Assembly: GCA_014529385.2 (NCBI GenBank)
Contig: CM043945.1
Coordinates: 2,578,312 to 2,642,311, forward strand
Direction: 5' to 3'
DNA from: Adiantum capillus-veneris
Lineage: Eukaryota > Streptophyta > Polypodiopsida > Polypodiales > Pteridaceae
DNA: 64,000 nt
Of the stretch, positions 43,088 through 54,402 are shown piece by piece; within the stretch, counting starts at the first letter, position 1, and each line of letters begins with the position of its first letter. Both the position numbers and the translations under genes were made by a program. The notes beneath the pieces were generated by a model that saw only the letters and a program-made list of their open reading frames with translations, searched no databases and was not told the origin of the DNA.

Positions 43088-44341
43088 ATGAACCTTAGAT
43101 CCGGGCGCATAATAGGAAATCAAGGCCTATTCGGAGAAAACACCAGTAGAGTATCCAGTGAAGAAAGCGTAAATCAAGGCAACTCTTTGCACACAATTCC
43201 TGAAGAAGTCTCAGACACTTTTCCAGATTCAACATCCGAAATGTCTTCTTACTCGACTCAATCAGAAACCGGAACGACAATGTGTTATAAGCATATACTC
43301 TCTTTTTACAAGACTAATCGTCATGGAGCCTAGGTTTACTTGGATCCTAACGAAGAGTATGCTATTCGCATTGATGACGATGAAATTGAGTTCGAAGAAG
43401 AGATTAGGGCAAACAAACAAGGAAAAATGTACATGGATCAAAACGGAACTCAATATGTACAAGTCGAAAATCCTGATGTGGTTGACAAATGGGAATCAGA
43501 AGTAAATACTATAATCCCAGTTATGTCAGCAAAAGAAGGACCGCCAACTTTAGAATTCGAGGGATATGATCAAGTAAACTTAAAGCCTTTGAAATGTCTT
43601 AGTACGGATAATCCTAGGATCGGAGTCTATTGTTGGGAAGATAGAAACATAAAAGATCTTTTGTGGACTTCTCATGCTAGACCAGGACAATTAACGGCCA
43701 TGAAGATCATCTATATCTTCAAGATCAAAGATAAGGGATCTGCGGATCTACCAACTTACTTGTTTAGGGATTGTTATAACAATAATTTTGTTATGATGAC
43801 TCCTGAGGAGGTAGAACAAACTAAATACTGGGGGTATTCCATACGGCATTGGATATTGGGTCAAGGGCTAGAAATCGCTCCAAGAGACGAACATTGTGAG
43901 AGATCATCTGAGAGTAATGTGAAGAAACCAAAAACCACCTCATCACGTAGAAAACCGGGTGACACTAAGGCCAGTCCAGGGCTACATGAGTCACTATTTC
44001 CTACAGACTGGTTTGAAGGACTCGAAACAGGACCAACTCCCAAAAGACCTGAAGTTGAACCAAATAGACGTGTCAGACCAGCTGATTTTAAAAAATGGGT
44101 CAGAAAATACAATGGATCAGGGGATCCATATGACCACTTAGCAAGCTTTAAGCAAGTGCTAAGAGCAGAGCGAATATTCGATTTCCATACTCAATTCGAG
44201 GGGTTTGGAATGACATTAGAAGGAAAAGATTTGACATGGTTCCAGAACATTCCACCAAGGTCGATCATGGACTTGAATACGTTAGCTCAAGGATTTGTAC
44301 CTGCTTCAATGATAGATCTACATTGTCACATTAGACTATGA
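43088..44341 (+). pseudogene. Element I gag, partial
   Basis: Starts at ATG 43088 with MNLRSGRIIGNQGLFGENTS and is in frame to 44341 apart from one TAG at 43331-43333, just before VYLDPNEEYAI (D has YLDPNEEF). Conserved blocks: GVYCWEDRNIKDLLWT, YLFRDCYNNNFVMMTPEEVE, FKKWVRKYNGSGDPYDHLAS and FHTQFEGFGMTLEGKDLTWF, the last two being the capsid (Retrotrans_gag) domain. Similarity ends near 44290 and the zinc knuckles are missing, so the element is 3'-truncated. Confidence 0.86.
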
Positions 44342-45058
44342 AAAGATCGGGGAAAATCCATCCCAAAATGATGCAAGGGTATGCTTGGAATTTTTGTAAT
44401 TTGAAGGGTATTTTAGGAATTTCCACAAATTTCAGGGATATTTTGGTAATCTTCTCTATATTTTCTGGCCACGGTTCTTACTGTGTGGGTCAATTGTCAT
44501 GTAGCCAAGTAAATTGTTGATCTGGATGTATCACAATATGTTCTTCCCAATGTTGTATTCGAGAGAATTGTTGAGATTCCTTACGACACATGGATAAAAT
44601 AAGTCTTCACAAATGATAAAAATGGAGGACTGAATGTCAGCTTCTTGCTCATCTTACCAAAAGGATTTGAATTAGCTCCCCCTAAACCTAGCCGAAGTGA
44701 ATTGCCCAAAGGGCAAAACCATAGCAATGCCTCTTCTCCCTGGCTTACCTGAAAGTGAATCACTAATTTTGTTGTGTTGATGAAAAAGAATGTCAAAGGT
44801 TAAAGACTTGTAATTTATTATGTTTAAATATTATTTATTCATTTCTTTGGTTAAAGAAAAAATCACAATGGTGAGTAAATTATATTAGCATAACCAAAAA
44901 ATTACAAGTTCTACACATGCTCATGTCGAGCCATGGTGTCTCATAGCAACCATAGATACATCGGCTGACAAGGAGCCACCCCACGACATTGAAAAGGACA
45001 CCAGAGGGAAACTTGGTTGAACATGGAGCAGACCTCGACCCGAGCAAAGACCCAGATA
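44342..45058. other. No recognisable gene
   Basis: AT-rich DNA between the gag fossil and the LINE. It may include the 3' end or 3' untranslated region of the LINE, but no poly-A or target duplication was identified with confidence. Confidence 0.5.
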
Positions 45059-47303
45059 CTAACCAGTCATTGTCGCACCAATTTCCCTGTTCCATCTATT
45101 TCCCGATGGCGACAATCGCTTCCCTGCTTTCTTGTATAATCTTCGCGAACCTATTTTCAAGGCATTCTCGAAGACCCGACAGTTCCTAGCCTTCCACACG
45201 TGTTTGAAGTAGACCCGACAGTTCCTAGCCTTCCACACGTGTTTGAAGTAGCAAAATCTAACAATTTGCATGCTGATTAGAAACGCTTGGCTCTTAAACA
45301 TCTTCCTACCCATGAATAAATCGTTCTTGAAGAAACCTATCTTCCAGGTCTTTTAAACCCATTTGAAAATCTTTCCTGCCAAGCTACAAATCGTCAGATA
45401 AGTGAGGGGGGCCTCACTAGCAGTTCTCCATTGCAAGCATCTACCTGGACCAATACTTATGGCTAGAACCTTCACACTTGTAGATAAGGCTCCCCATAGA
45501 GCCGTCCATAGAAAGACTTTCATCCTAAGCGCTCATTGTGGGTACCGGATGTTCTTCACAATTGTCACACATCTTGATTCCAACCATTGCTTGCCCCACT
45601 GCTTGTTCAGGGGGGGAAACCAATCCGTCAAGGCCATCAGGGTGTTGTACACGTCCTTGGTTTGCGTCTTAAGAAAATGTTTGTCTGTGGGCCACCGCCA
45701 TGCTTTCCACTCGAACTTGGGCTCACAGGTAGGTAGATGACAACTATCTAGCCATTCTAAAGCTCTATTGGCCACCACCAACGATCTTTTAGTCCGACTG
45801 AGGTGGAACTGGGAGGCCAGTTGGTATGTTCCTTTCCAGCTATTGTTGTTGCTATCCCAAAATTGGCCCAGTCGGCATAGCCCTTTGTTATTGATCTTTC
45901 ATGCAACTTCCCTCCAGAATGGGTTTAGAAGGATGCTTCCTGCCTTAGATAGCCAAGGGGACCAAAGAGTTATAGAGTTGTGAAAGTACCTTTTTGTCTC
46001 TCCCCATTCCAAGGCCTTTGTTTCATTTCTGAACTAGCTTGCCTATTGTGCCCCCAAGTTTCAGGTTAGACCATTGAGGGGCAAGCAACTTGTCATGCAT
46101 ATGAAGCCCTTTACATTGGCCACCTTACGAGCACGGCTTGGCATTGTCCATCATGGACTTTGTCATGATAGGCCATGCCGCTACCACAAACTTGGCACAC
46201 TAGGCCTCCACATGAGGACTAGGGTTAAGCATCCCAATACCACCTTTCTCTACAAGTCTTGCAATGGATTCCCATCCTACCCAATGCTAGGGTGACGAGT
46301 CTTTAGTGTTGTGTTTCCATAAGAATATATTCACCGGTTTCAGGAACTCTTTGCAATTGCATTTGGCTAACATTAGGAGTGAACCGTTGAAGGCGTGTAA
46401 GGAAGCATAAACAAATTGACCACTTTCACCCTACTTGGGAAAGGGAGAAGCACATACTCCCACCTTCGCATCTTGCTCCTTACAGATTGAACGAGTCGTT
46501 TTCTGAGAGTGAGATCAATCTTGATTTTCAATACTACACTTTGACCTTGACGCAATGGCATACATTGCACAATCTACACAACCTTCCTAATTATTTGGGG
46601 GCAAGCTTTGAAGAAGAGAAGGGAATCATCCGCAAACAGCTTTGCCAAAACTTGGCTGTTGTTAGGTAGATACAACCCTTGAATCTCCCCTCTTGCAGCA
46701 CAATCTTCAAGAAATGTCACACATGGGGATAGTGGGCAGCGCTACTTGAGTGATCTTTTGACCTTGAATGCATCCACAATTATCTCATTGAACAGAGCTT
46801 GAATTGGCTACCAACCCCAAGGGTTCTAATCAACTGACACATCCTTGGCCCAAAGCCCAACGATTTCATGACATCTTTGATAAATGACCAAGTGATCGTT
46901 TCATAAGCTTTATCTAAATCCAACAACAACAAAATACACTCTTGCTTAGTGAATGTTGCATACTCTATGCCGACCATTGCTACCAGAATGTTATCATAGA
47001 TTGAACTTCCCTTTATAACTCCATGATGGTGGGAAGTGATGACTTTGTCTAGGAGGGGAGAGAGCCTGAGGGATACGGTTTTGGCAATGACATTATAGGC
47101 CATTGACATCATAGTGATGGGACCCCAATGTTTAAGTTGGAATTTGTTTGGTGATAGGTTTGATGAGGCTTCTTTTAATTCTTAAATCAAGAACTCCATT
47201 GACTAGGGCTTGGTTAGCCATTTGCATGATTGGGGACTTAAGATCACCCCAAAATTCTTTGAAAAACTCAGATAGTCATACCGTTTGTACTGGAAACAGC
47301 CCA
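45059..47303 (-). pseudogene. LINE (non-LTR) reverse transcriptase fossil
   Basis: Reading leftwards from 47303: 47112-46780 carries RT blocks AYNVIAKTVSLRLSPLLDKV, GVIKGSSIYDNILVA and LLLLDLDKAYETITWSFIKD (first catalytic Asp). The FADD catalytic motif (KLFADDSLLFFKA) is at 46622-46636 in another frame. Downstream, 45781-45533 (FPPLNKQWGKQW) and a KVFLWTALWGALSTS block near 45530-45480 match the zf-RVT region near the C-terminus of plant LINE ORF2. The endonuclease is missing; the 5' side is cut by the LTR of element F at 47304. Frame breaks are numerous. Confidence 0.88.
45173..45250 (-). repeat. Exact 39-bp tandem duplication in the LINE
   Basis: Two identical adjacent 39-bp units (45173-45211 and 45212-45250). 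The length keeps the frame and repeats the peptide YFKHVWKARNCRV once. Confidence 0.97.
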
Positions 47304-47965
47304 TGAACTTTGAGAATAGCGGAATTATGAGAATTAGAGTGAGCATTTTTTGTGAGATCACTTTGAGAACATAGAGGGTGAACTTAATTGACGGTAGCAA
47401 CATAAACATAGTACTTAATTGACTTGGCATGAACAATACTTTTTAGAGAGAGAGTATTAGAGAACATGACAATAGTTGAGGACCGGATATACTTGCAGTC
47501 GGTCCCCCCTCCAAAAGGCGTTTGTATTATAGATTCTCCCATCAATAGAGACTTGGTACAATACAATCTTTGTGTTCCTTGTGACCTTGGTGATGCTATA
47601 AAGATGGAAAGCTTCATGTATCATGCGCATAACATAAACTTTGCAAAAAGCATTAACTATCCCAAGGCCTCAAACACCTTTGAAGGTGGAGAGAGATAGC
47701 GGGGTAATGAGGGTAGGGAAGAGGAAGAAGAATCATCCATAGGAGAAAGAAATAGTTCCTCACTTATCATCACACTTCTTGCTTAGCATAGCATAATAGC
47801 ATAGTAATGAAGATGAAGAAGATGGAAAGATTAAGCATTGAAGCATGGCTCTTGGTTGGATTTGCATTCCATAGCCAAGATTGTTGGTGTAGGCTCTCCA
47901 CTTCTCAACAAGCTTGGAGAAGGAGATGGAGCTCTTGCACTTTGCACTTCACACAATGAGAGAAT

Positions 47966-48022
<57 letters not shown>

Positions 48023-48052
48023 AGAGTATACCCCCCTCTCATGCTTGGTCCA

Positions 48053-48084
<32 letters not shown>

Positions 48085-48896
48085 GTGTTTTATTTAATTA
48101 TTTCATTTGGATACGTGTCCTCTTTTTCCTGTTTGAGAGAAGGGACTTAATTATTTATTTTTATGCATCTAAATCCTCATCGAACCCCTTTAAAACCTAT
48201 CCAATAGGATTCAAACACCTCATGAGGGCCACAAGTGGAGGATCGTTTGAACATGTGTCTTTTATGTTTCTTAAGTCATTTGGTTTGAATTGAATACTTC
48301 AAGCACTTAGTCAATCAAGCATCGAAATCGTTGATGCCTCTTGAGAGTTTATATTTGAATTGAACACTTCAAGAACCTTAGTTCTTTTAAGCATAAAAAT
48401 CACCTCAAGCTTTGGGCAAGGTTCCCACAAACATTTTAAGCACTTTAGTTAACAAGCCGACAAGCACCTCATGCTTGGGTAGGGTTCCCACCTCAAGGTC
48501 AGCCCTAGCTTGCCTAAGGTCAAAGGAATTTTTAACACTGACTTTTGGAGGTCTTTAATGAAGCTAACCCTAAGGTCTTTTAAGATCCATTGGATGCACG
48601 TTTCTCTTTTATAGACTACCTGCTTTTAGACCCCTATTGAGATGTAACCATCTCTCCTCTTGGTCGCTTGCTGAGGTAAATCTAGAAGCACTTATTGCAC
48701 ATTTATCTTTGGTAGACCGTCTCCTTTTGGACCCCTATTGAGATGCAACCATTTCTCGTTTTGGTCCCCTGTTGAGATAGGTCTAGAAGCACATATCTAT
48801 ATCTTAACTCTTGTTCCCCTTTTATCTTCCCATATTAAATGATGAACTTAATATGAGAAAATCATTTGGTAAAGTTAGATATTTTATTTTATGACA
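47304..48896 (-). repeat. Element F 3' LTR (1593 bp)
   Basis: Plus strand starts TGAACTTTGAG and ends TTTATGACA, so the element reads TGTCATAAAA...CAAAGTTCA. Ends are confirmed by the solo LTR at 23561-24229. It holds a TG and CT microsatellite pair and an internal direct duplication of about 100 bp (48600-48706 and 48707-48806, sharing GGACCCCTATTGAGATG and CTAGAAGCAC). Confidence 0.83.
47967..48084. repeat. (TG)n and (CT)n microsatellites in the F LTR
   Basis: TG run at about 47967-48016 and CT run at about 48057-48084, separated by 40 bp. The shorter solo LTR lacks this section. Confidence 0.95.
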
Positions 48897-49060
48897 TTAC
48901 CTCTCTCTTGAAATCATAGTCGTCCTCGAGTATGAGGTAGAGAAGATAAATCCTAGTCATAAGTCCATGTTTCTAAGCGGGTAGAGGGTCCATTTTTACC
49001 CTACGATATCATTCCAGAATGGATGACTAATCCATTTGGTGCTTGAGAGACTTAGCTGCC
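48897..49060 (-). other. Element F polypurine tract and end of pol
   Basis: Minus strand reads CGAGGACGACTATGATTTCAA then AGAGAGAGGTAA immediately before the LTR start TGTCA. This is the usual arrangement of a Gypsy polyprotein tail (EDDYDF) overlapping the polypurine tract. A short direct repeat of this tail region also occurs right of element E (about 54631-54710 resembles 48975-49060). Confidence 0.65.
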
Positions 49061-49065
49061 GCAAG

Positions 49066-49284
49066 TGAAGTCGCGGAGCGGAGCGTGGGTCGACTCTCTC
49101 TCTCACACACACACACAGTGAGCTTACACAGTACAGTACGCAGAGAGATGTTAGAAGGGTTATCTCCCAATTCCTTAGTATTCACAAAGAATATGTTAGT
49201 ATATACAAAGAGTTAGAGGTAAGTGAGTTAGGCGGGCGGCCGGCCACATCCGCATAAGAGGCCACTTGGGCTTTAATCCCAACA
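49066..49284 (-). repeat. Element E 3' LTR (219 bp)
   Basis: Minus strand starts TGTTGGGATTAAAGCC and ends GCGACTTCA. Identical to 54403-54625 apart from one fewer (CA)2 in the short microsatellite. Confidence 0.98.
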
Positions 49285-49302
49285 ACCTCCCACTTAAAGT
49301 CC
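49285..49302 (-). promoter_or_regulatory. Element E polypurine tract
   Basis: Minus strand GGACTTTAAGTGGGAGGT directly before the 3' LTR; AAGTGGGAGG is the usual TNT1-type plus-strand primer. Confidence 0.92.
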
Positions 49303-49368
49303 AATGTGGCACTTTAAGTAACTGTAAATCTATGAACATAAATGTACAAAGATTTACATGGCTGCCAT

Positions 49369-50817
49369 CTATCCAATGCCCAATAACTCACGACAATGCA
49401 CAAAGCCCTCTCCTGGAAGTCCCTTTGTGAGTAGATCAGCAGGATTGTCCTTGGTGTGGATCTTCAGCAGTTGTATCTGCTTGTCTTCAAGTACTTCCCT
49501 AATGAAGTGATACTTCACATCAATATGCTTAGTCTTCGAATGGAACACTGGATTCTTTGCCAATTGTATAGCACTTTGACTATCACAATATAACTCTGGC
49601 ATATCTGCATTGATTCCCAAGTCTGCAACCAATCTACCAAGCCAAATAGCTTCTTTGCATGCCTCATTTGCTGCAACATACTCAGCTTCTGTAGTAGACT
49701 ACGTAACACAATCTTGTAATCGAGATCGCCATGATATGGCACCTCCAGCCAATGTAAAGACATAGCCTGATGTAGATCTCCTCTTATCCAAGTCTCCTGC
49801 ATAATCTGAGTCAGTGTATCCTCTGACACTCAAATCCTGACTACCATAGCATATGCGCATACTCTTTGTATGGTTTAAGTATCTCATGATACCTTTCACT
49901 GCCTCCCAATGTTTCTTGCCGGGATTTGACATATATCTGCTAACCACTCCCACTGCAAATGCAATATCCGGACGTGTAGCAATCATTGCATACATCAAAC
50001 TACCCACTGCAGACGCATATGGAATCTTATCCATTTCAGCCTTTTCTTCCTCAGACACAGGACAATCTTGTTTGCTAAGTTTCACATATGGTGGCAATGG
50101 AACACTCAATGCCTTTCCCTTCTCCATATTGAAACGTTGCAAAACCTTGTCAATATACTCTGTTTGAGATAACCAAATCAACTTCTTTGATCTGTCTCTC
50201 TCAATGCGCATACCAAGTATATGACTTGCCTCACCCATGTCTTTCATGTCAAACGATTTTGCCATCTTTGACTTCAAAGCTGAAATTTCTTCCAAGTGTT
50301 TGCCAGCAATCAACATGTCATCCACATACAAAATAAGGATCAGCCAACTGCCATCCTTAGCCTTCTTTGTATATAGACAGTGATCGAACTCACTACGTTT
50401 GTAGCCTTGAGAAAGCATGAACTGATGGAACTTATGGTACCATGCCCTCGGTGATTGTTTTAAGCCATAAAGACTCTTTAACAACTGGCATACCAAATGT
50501 TCCATGCCTTTCTCAACAAACCCTTCTGGCTGCTGCATGTAAATTTCCACATCTAAATCACCATGCAAGAACGCTGTCTTGACATCCATTTGGTGCAACA
50601 CCAAATCCAATATAGCAACCAATGCAAGAAAGCATCTCAATGTAGTCATCTTGACCACTGGAGAGAAGACTTCATCAAAGTCAATGCCTTGTTCTTGCTT
50701 AAAGCCCTTGGCAACAAGCCTTGCTTTGTACTTTGGCTGACTATCATGAGCGGTGATCTTATACCTGTAAACCCATTTACAAGGTAGAGCCTTTTTGCCC
50801 TGTGGTAATTTAACCAA
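49369..50817 (-). pseudogene. Element E reverse transcriptase and RNase H
   Basis: C-terminal half of the Copia polyprotein. It copies element RNA into DNA and degrades the RNA template in the particle. Residues counted from 50817: RT begins at KWVYRYK, first catalytic Asp at QMDVKTAFLHG (D78), YVDD at 164-167, then the connection and RNase H (GYTDSDYAGDLD). A TAG at 49699-49701 interrupts RNase H just before STTEAEY. The same frame then continues through CDSQSAIQLAKNP and HSKTKHIDVKYHFIRE to a natural stop at 49369. The upstream join to integrase is out of frame by one base. Confidence 0.95.
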
Positions 50818-53344
50818 CTTCCATGTCTGGTTTTTTATGCAGAGCTATCATCTCTGACTGCATGGCCAACTGCCATTTTTTCGAGTCAACCACTTGTAAT
50901 GCTTCCTTGTAACAAGATGGTTCTCCGCAATCTGTGAGCATGACATAATTTAGAGATGGCACATAACGATCAGGTGGTTTGGAGACACGCTCAGAACGTC
51001 TCACCACAACTGATTCTGCCTCTCTAGCCACTATAGGCTGTTCCTGAGCCTGACCATGCTGTCTTGATGTGCTAGCACTAGGTCCATCTTCCCTGAAGAC
51101 AACTCTTCTGATCTCCTCTGTCTTCTCTGGCTTAGCGTGAAACTTGGCTTCATTGAAATGCACATCATTGCTACGAATAAGCTTTCTGGACTCAGGATCC
51201 CAAAGCCGGTAACCCATCTCGCCCGATTCTCCGTAGCCAAGAAATATACACTTCTTGCTCTTTGGTTCTAACTTATTTCTGAACTCCTTAGGAATATGGC
51301 TATAAGCTTCACAACCAAAGACTCTGAGATGCTTATACGAAGGTGCCTTGCCTGTCCATAGCATCTCGGCCACTGCACTCTTATCCAGAACCCTACTAGG
51401 AGACCTGTTGATCAAATGGACTGCTGTAGCCACTGCTTCCGCCCAAAATCCATCAGGCAACTCAGCATTTGACAACATGCTTCTGACCTTCTCTTGTATG
51501 GTCCTATTCATACGTTCTGCAACCCCATTCTGTGAAGGATTATATGGTGCAGTAAGTTCCCGCTTAATCCCTTTTGCTTCACAAAAGTCTTGAAAAGCTT
51601 TGGAAACGTACTCTCCACCATTGTCAGTTCTCAAGCACTTCAGCTTCTGACCACTCTGATTCTCCACCAGCTGCAAGAATGTCTTAAAGACCTTGAGCAC
51701 CTCATCCTTGTGCTTCAAGAAGTAAACCCATACTTTGCGAGAATAGTCATCTATGAATGTACAAAAGTACGTTGCTCCCCCTAGTGACAAACTAGGCATT
51801 GGTCCGCATAGGTCACTGTGTACAAGAGCTAACCGTTCGTCCCTACGATTCCTCTTTGATCTGTGCGGTTCCTGTGTTTGCTTACCATAAACACAATGCT
51901 CACAAAACTCGAAATCTTGAACTGAAAATCCAGGCAAATAACCATAATGAGAAAGTATTTCCATTCCTCTTTTTGACATATGTCCCAACCTACGATGCCA
52001 CAGTGACACACTTGGCTGCTCAATCACATTAATTACATGGTTTTTAACCTCTGAAACATGTAAAGTGTACAGAGTTCCTGACTTGCTGCCATGTGCTACA
52101 GTCATCGAACCTTTGGAGATCTTCCAAGCGCTGTTCCCAAAAACTGTCACATAACCCGCATCATCCAACTTCCCTGTACTAATCAAGCTCTTTCGGATTG
52201 CTGGAACATGTCTGACATTCTTGAGCCATAAAGAAGAGCCATTCTGAAACTTCAACTGCACATCTCCCACTCCAAGTATGTCACAAACCTGCTCATTGCC
52301 AAGTCTGACATAGTCTTTAGTAGCCACATATGATGTAAACCACTCTTTGTGCGGAGAAACATGTAAAGATGCCCCTGAGTCGATAATCCAATCACTCATA
52401 GCATGTCCATCCTCTGCAGTCAAGAGAACAGAATCAAGATTGCTTGTAAGGAAGATGTCACCAGCTGCTATACCAGAATCACTGTCTGAACCAGATCCTG
52501 TGACATTCACCTCTTCAATCTTCACTGAACTCTTCTTTTCATCTTGCTCAAAACTCTTTGTTTTGCCTTTTTCTTGTTTCCACTTCGTACAGTCTCGCTT
52601 CATGTGACCCTTCTTGCCACAATGGTAGCATTCTATGTCATCCTTTGACTTCGAATCACGAGACTTACTTCGGTTTTGTGCCTTCTTACCCTTCTTCTCT
52701 TTAAACTGTTGTCTCCCTCGAACGACCAAAGCACTATTGCCTTTGCCTTTGTCAATGTTCTTCCTGTTCACTTCCTCTGTGAGCAAGCTGCCTTCTACAT
52801 TGGCACTTGTAAGACCTTCTGGCGCGACAGAATTACTTAACGCTGTACGAAAAGTATCCCAACTGTCTGGCAAAGTGATTAAGAGAAACATAGCCTTCAC
52901 TGAATCTGGAAAGACTATCTCCTGTGCTGTTAACTGGCTGAAAATTGAGTGAAATTCATTCAGATGATTTGACATGGCTGTCCCTTCCTTCATCTTCAAA
53001 TCCACCAATTTCTTGAGCCAGTAAATCTGAGAAGCAGCACTTTGTTTCTCGTACATATCACATAGCTTTTGCCATACGCCATACGTTGTAGTCTCTTCTG
53101 CTACGTTGAAGTAAACATTTTCTGCCAGTGTCAGCACGATTGTGGAACAAGCTAACTCGTCAAGCTCTTCCCACTCATCTTGAGCCATAAATTCTGGTCT
53201 CTCCCCTTTGAGCTTCAGTGGCTTCACTTGTTTTTTCTGCACCAAAACCTGCCAAATCTGCTTCTTCCAGAATGGAAAGTTTGTGCCATCCAGCTTCTTT
53301 ATGTTGTAAAGAGTCTCACTGTGAGAAGATGCCATATCTGCCAA
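50810..53344 (-). CDS. Element E Gag-protease-integrase
   Basis: An 844-codon intact frame starting at MADMASSHSE. Gag (UBN2-type) spans about residues 10-180; zinc knuckle C239-C242-H247-C252; aspartic protease D-S-G at 322-324 (DWIIDSGASLHVS); GAG-pre-integrase H450-H455-C481-C484; integrase core D511, D574 and E610, giving the canonical D-D-35-E spacing; C-terminal signature KKCIFLGYGESGEMGYRLWD near residue 725. It ends prematurely at ALHKKPDMEVG because of an A6 run (plus strand 50831-50836 is T6). With five bases the frame would enter RT. Everything upstream looks potentially functional. Confidence 0.96.
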   Translation of the reverse strand: MADMASSHSETLYNIKKLDGTNFPFWKKQIWQVLVQKKQVKPLKLKGERPEFMAQDEWEELDELACSTIVLTLAENVYFNVAEETTTYGVWQKLCDMYEKQSAASQIYWLKKLVDLKMKEGTAMSNHLNEFHSIFSQLTAQEIVFPDSVKAMFLLITLPDSWDTFRTALSNSVAPEGLTSANVEGSLLTEEVNRKNIDKGKGNSALVVRGRQQFKEKKGKKAQNRSKSRDSKSKDDIECYHCGKKGHMKRDCTKWKQEKGKTKSFEQDEKKSSVKIEEVNVTGSGSDSDSGIAAGDIFLTSNLDSVLLTAEDGHAMSDWIIDSGASLHVSPHKEWFTSYVATKDYVRLGNEQVCDILGVGDVQLKFQNGSSLWLKNVRHVPAIRKSLISTGKLDDAGYVTVFGNSAWKISKGSMTVAHGSKSGTLYTLHVSEVKNHVINVIEQPSVSLWHRRLGHMSKRGMEILSHYGYLPGFSVQDFEFCEHCVYGKQTQEPHRSKRNRRDERLALVHSDLCGPMPSLSLGGATYFCTFIDDYSRKVWVYFLKHKDEVLKVFKTFLQLVENQSGQKLKCLRTDNGGEYVSKAFQDFCEAKGIKRELTAPYNPSQNGVAERMNRTIQEKVRSMLSNAELPDGFWAEAVATAVHLINRSPSRVLDKSAVAEMLWTGKAPSYKHLRVFGCEAYSHIPKEFRNKLEPKSKKCIFLGYGESGEMGYRLWDPESRKLIRSNDVHFNEAKFHAKPEKTEEIRRVVFREDGPSASTSRQHGQAQEQPIVAREAESVVVRRSERVSKPPDRYVPSLNYVMLTDCGEPSCYKEALQVVDSKKWQLAMQSEMIALHKKPDMEVG

Positions 53345-54388
53345 ACTGTTTACTCCTGAGAAAAATCCGGCAGAGTTTCCCCTGTAAACTGGCCTCTGTA
53401 CACAGTAAACAAGCTATAATCAACAAGCTGAACACCTCTCCTCAGGAACTGTCAGTATTTTTGAAAATTTTTGACAGAGTCTCCCCTGTAAACTGAGCTC
53501 TGGGAACCAAAAGATAGCTCAAGAAACAATCATAAATAGCTGACCAATGACAAATCTAAAAAATCCCTGTAATATGCTGTCCTGTAAGCATACACTGTCT
53601 CCTCTCTGGGCGATGACAGAACCTGTATCTGTCTCAAGACTGAACCCTGAACAATGCCTCAACGGCCTGACGCATAAGATGCAATCCAGTGTCTACACAA
53701 AGTCATACATCCTAAGGGATAAAAGTCGCCGAAGAGGATGCGTGTAGAGGGGAACTCCAGCAACCTAATCCACCTCACACTGGGTAACCCAGCCCCCAGT
53801 GCTTGGCTTCAAAAAACCTCACACACGACCCTCTCAGATGGCTCAGCAAACTGCCCAGAACTAGCATACATCCTATAATAGACCAATCACTGTCCTATGA
53901 CCGCTGCGGCGGTCTGTCTGCTAGCGTGACTCACAACTAGCAGACCCACAATCACAGTACATCAATCTGCAATACATGCCAGTGGTGTCAAGCCGTCGTA
54001 TGGCCACACCTCCCCTGGAACCTGGCAAGCACAAGAAGTAGCAATGCAGACTGCAATATATATATCTGATGATATATATGTGTACCTGGTCTATAGATGA
54101 TGCTCTGAAGACGAATAAGTGATGTATGTCGATGTCGATATTGATGTCGACCACCTCCTGCTTGCCAATCTACACAAGACGGATTTCTTTGCGGCTGAAA
54201 TCTATCTTCTGCTGTAGTGCTCAGAACGAAATTCTGAGGGCATAAACGGCTTCGAAAGGGGGGTAAAACCCCAGGTCGCCTGGTGGAAACGCTCCCGGAA
54301 CGCCGAGTGTGAATTTTCGAACTCCGGATCCAGAATCTGCCGAAAAAGTGCGCGCGCGCGCGATTGCGCAAATCCGCACTGAACCAAG
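53345..54388 (-). other. Element E 5' leader
   Basis: Noncoding leader of about 1 kb. It contains two copies of CAGAG(T/C)(T/C)(T)CCCCTGTAAACTG-like text (53374-53400 and 53477-53503 on the plus strand), a GATATATA run (54052-54080) and an alternating GC stretch (about 54348-54361). Open frames here lack motifs. Confidence 0.8.
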
Positions 54389-54400
54389 GCTCTGATACCA
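54389..54400 (-). promoter_or_regulatory. Element E primer binding site, initiator tRNA-Met
   Basis: Minus strand TGGTATCAGAGC, two bases inside the 5' LTR and continuing CTTGGTT. Confidence 0.97.
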
Positions 54401-54402
54401 AT

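Larger units (their letters stand above)
41105..44341 (+). mobile_element. Element I: leader and gag of a second D-type Gypsy
   Basis: Starts at 41105-41150 with text matching the D primer-proximal region (CACGGGGATCGA, then CTAAACTAGGGAAAAAC, against GCCGGGGACGAGG and TTAGACTAGAGAAAAAC). It has the conserved donor-like GGTAAGTAG (41450-41458), four leader repeats and a gag truncated at about 44341. No LTR is visible on either side; protease and pol are missing. The gag is better preserved than that of D. Confidence 0.78.

Noticed and set aside
47838-48293. 151-aa plus-strand frame in the F LTR
   Set aside because: Contains Cys-Val and Leu-Ser runs from TG and CT repeats and lies wholly in the LTR.
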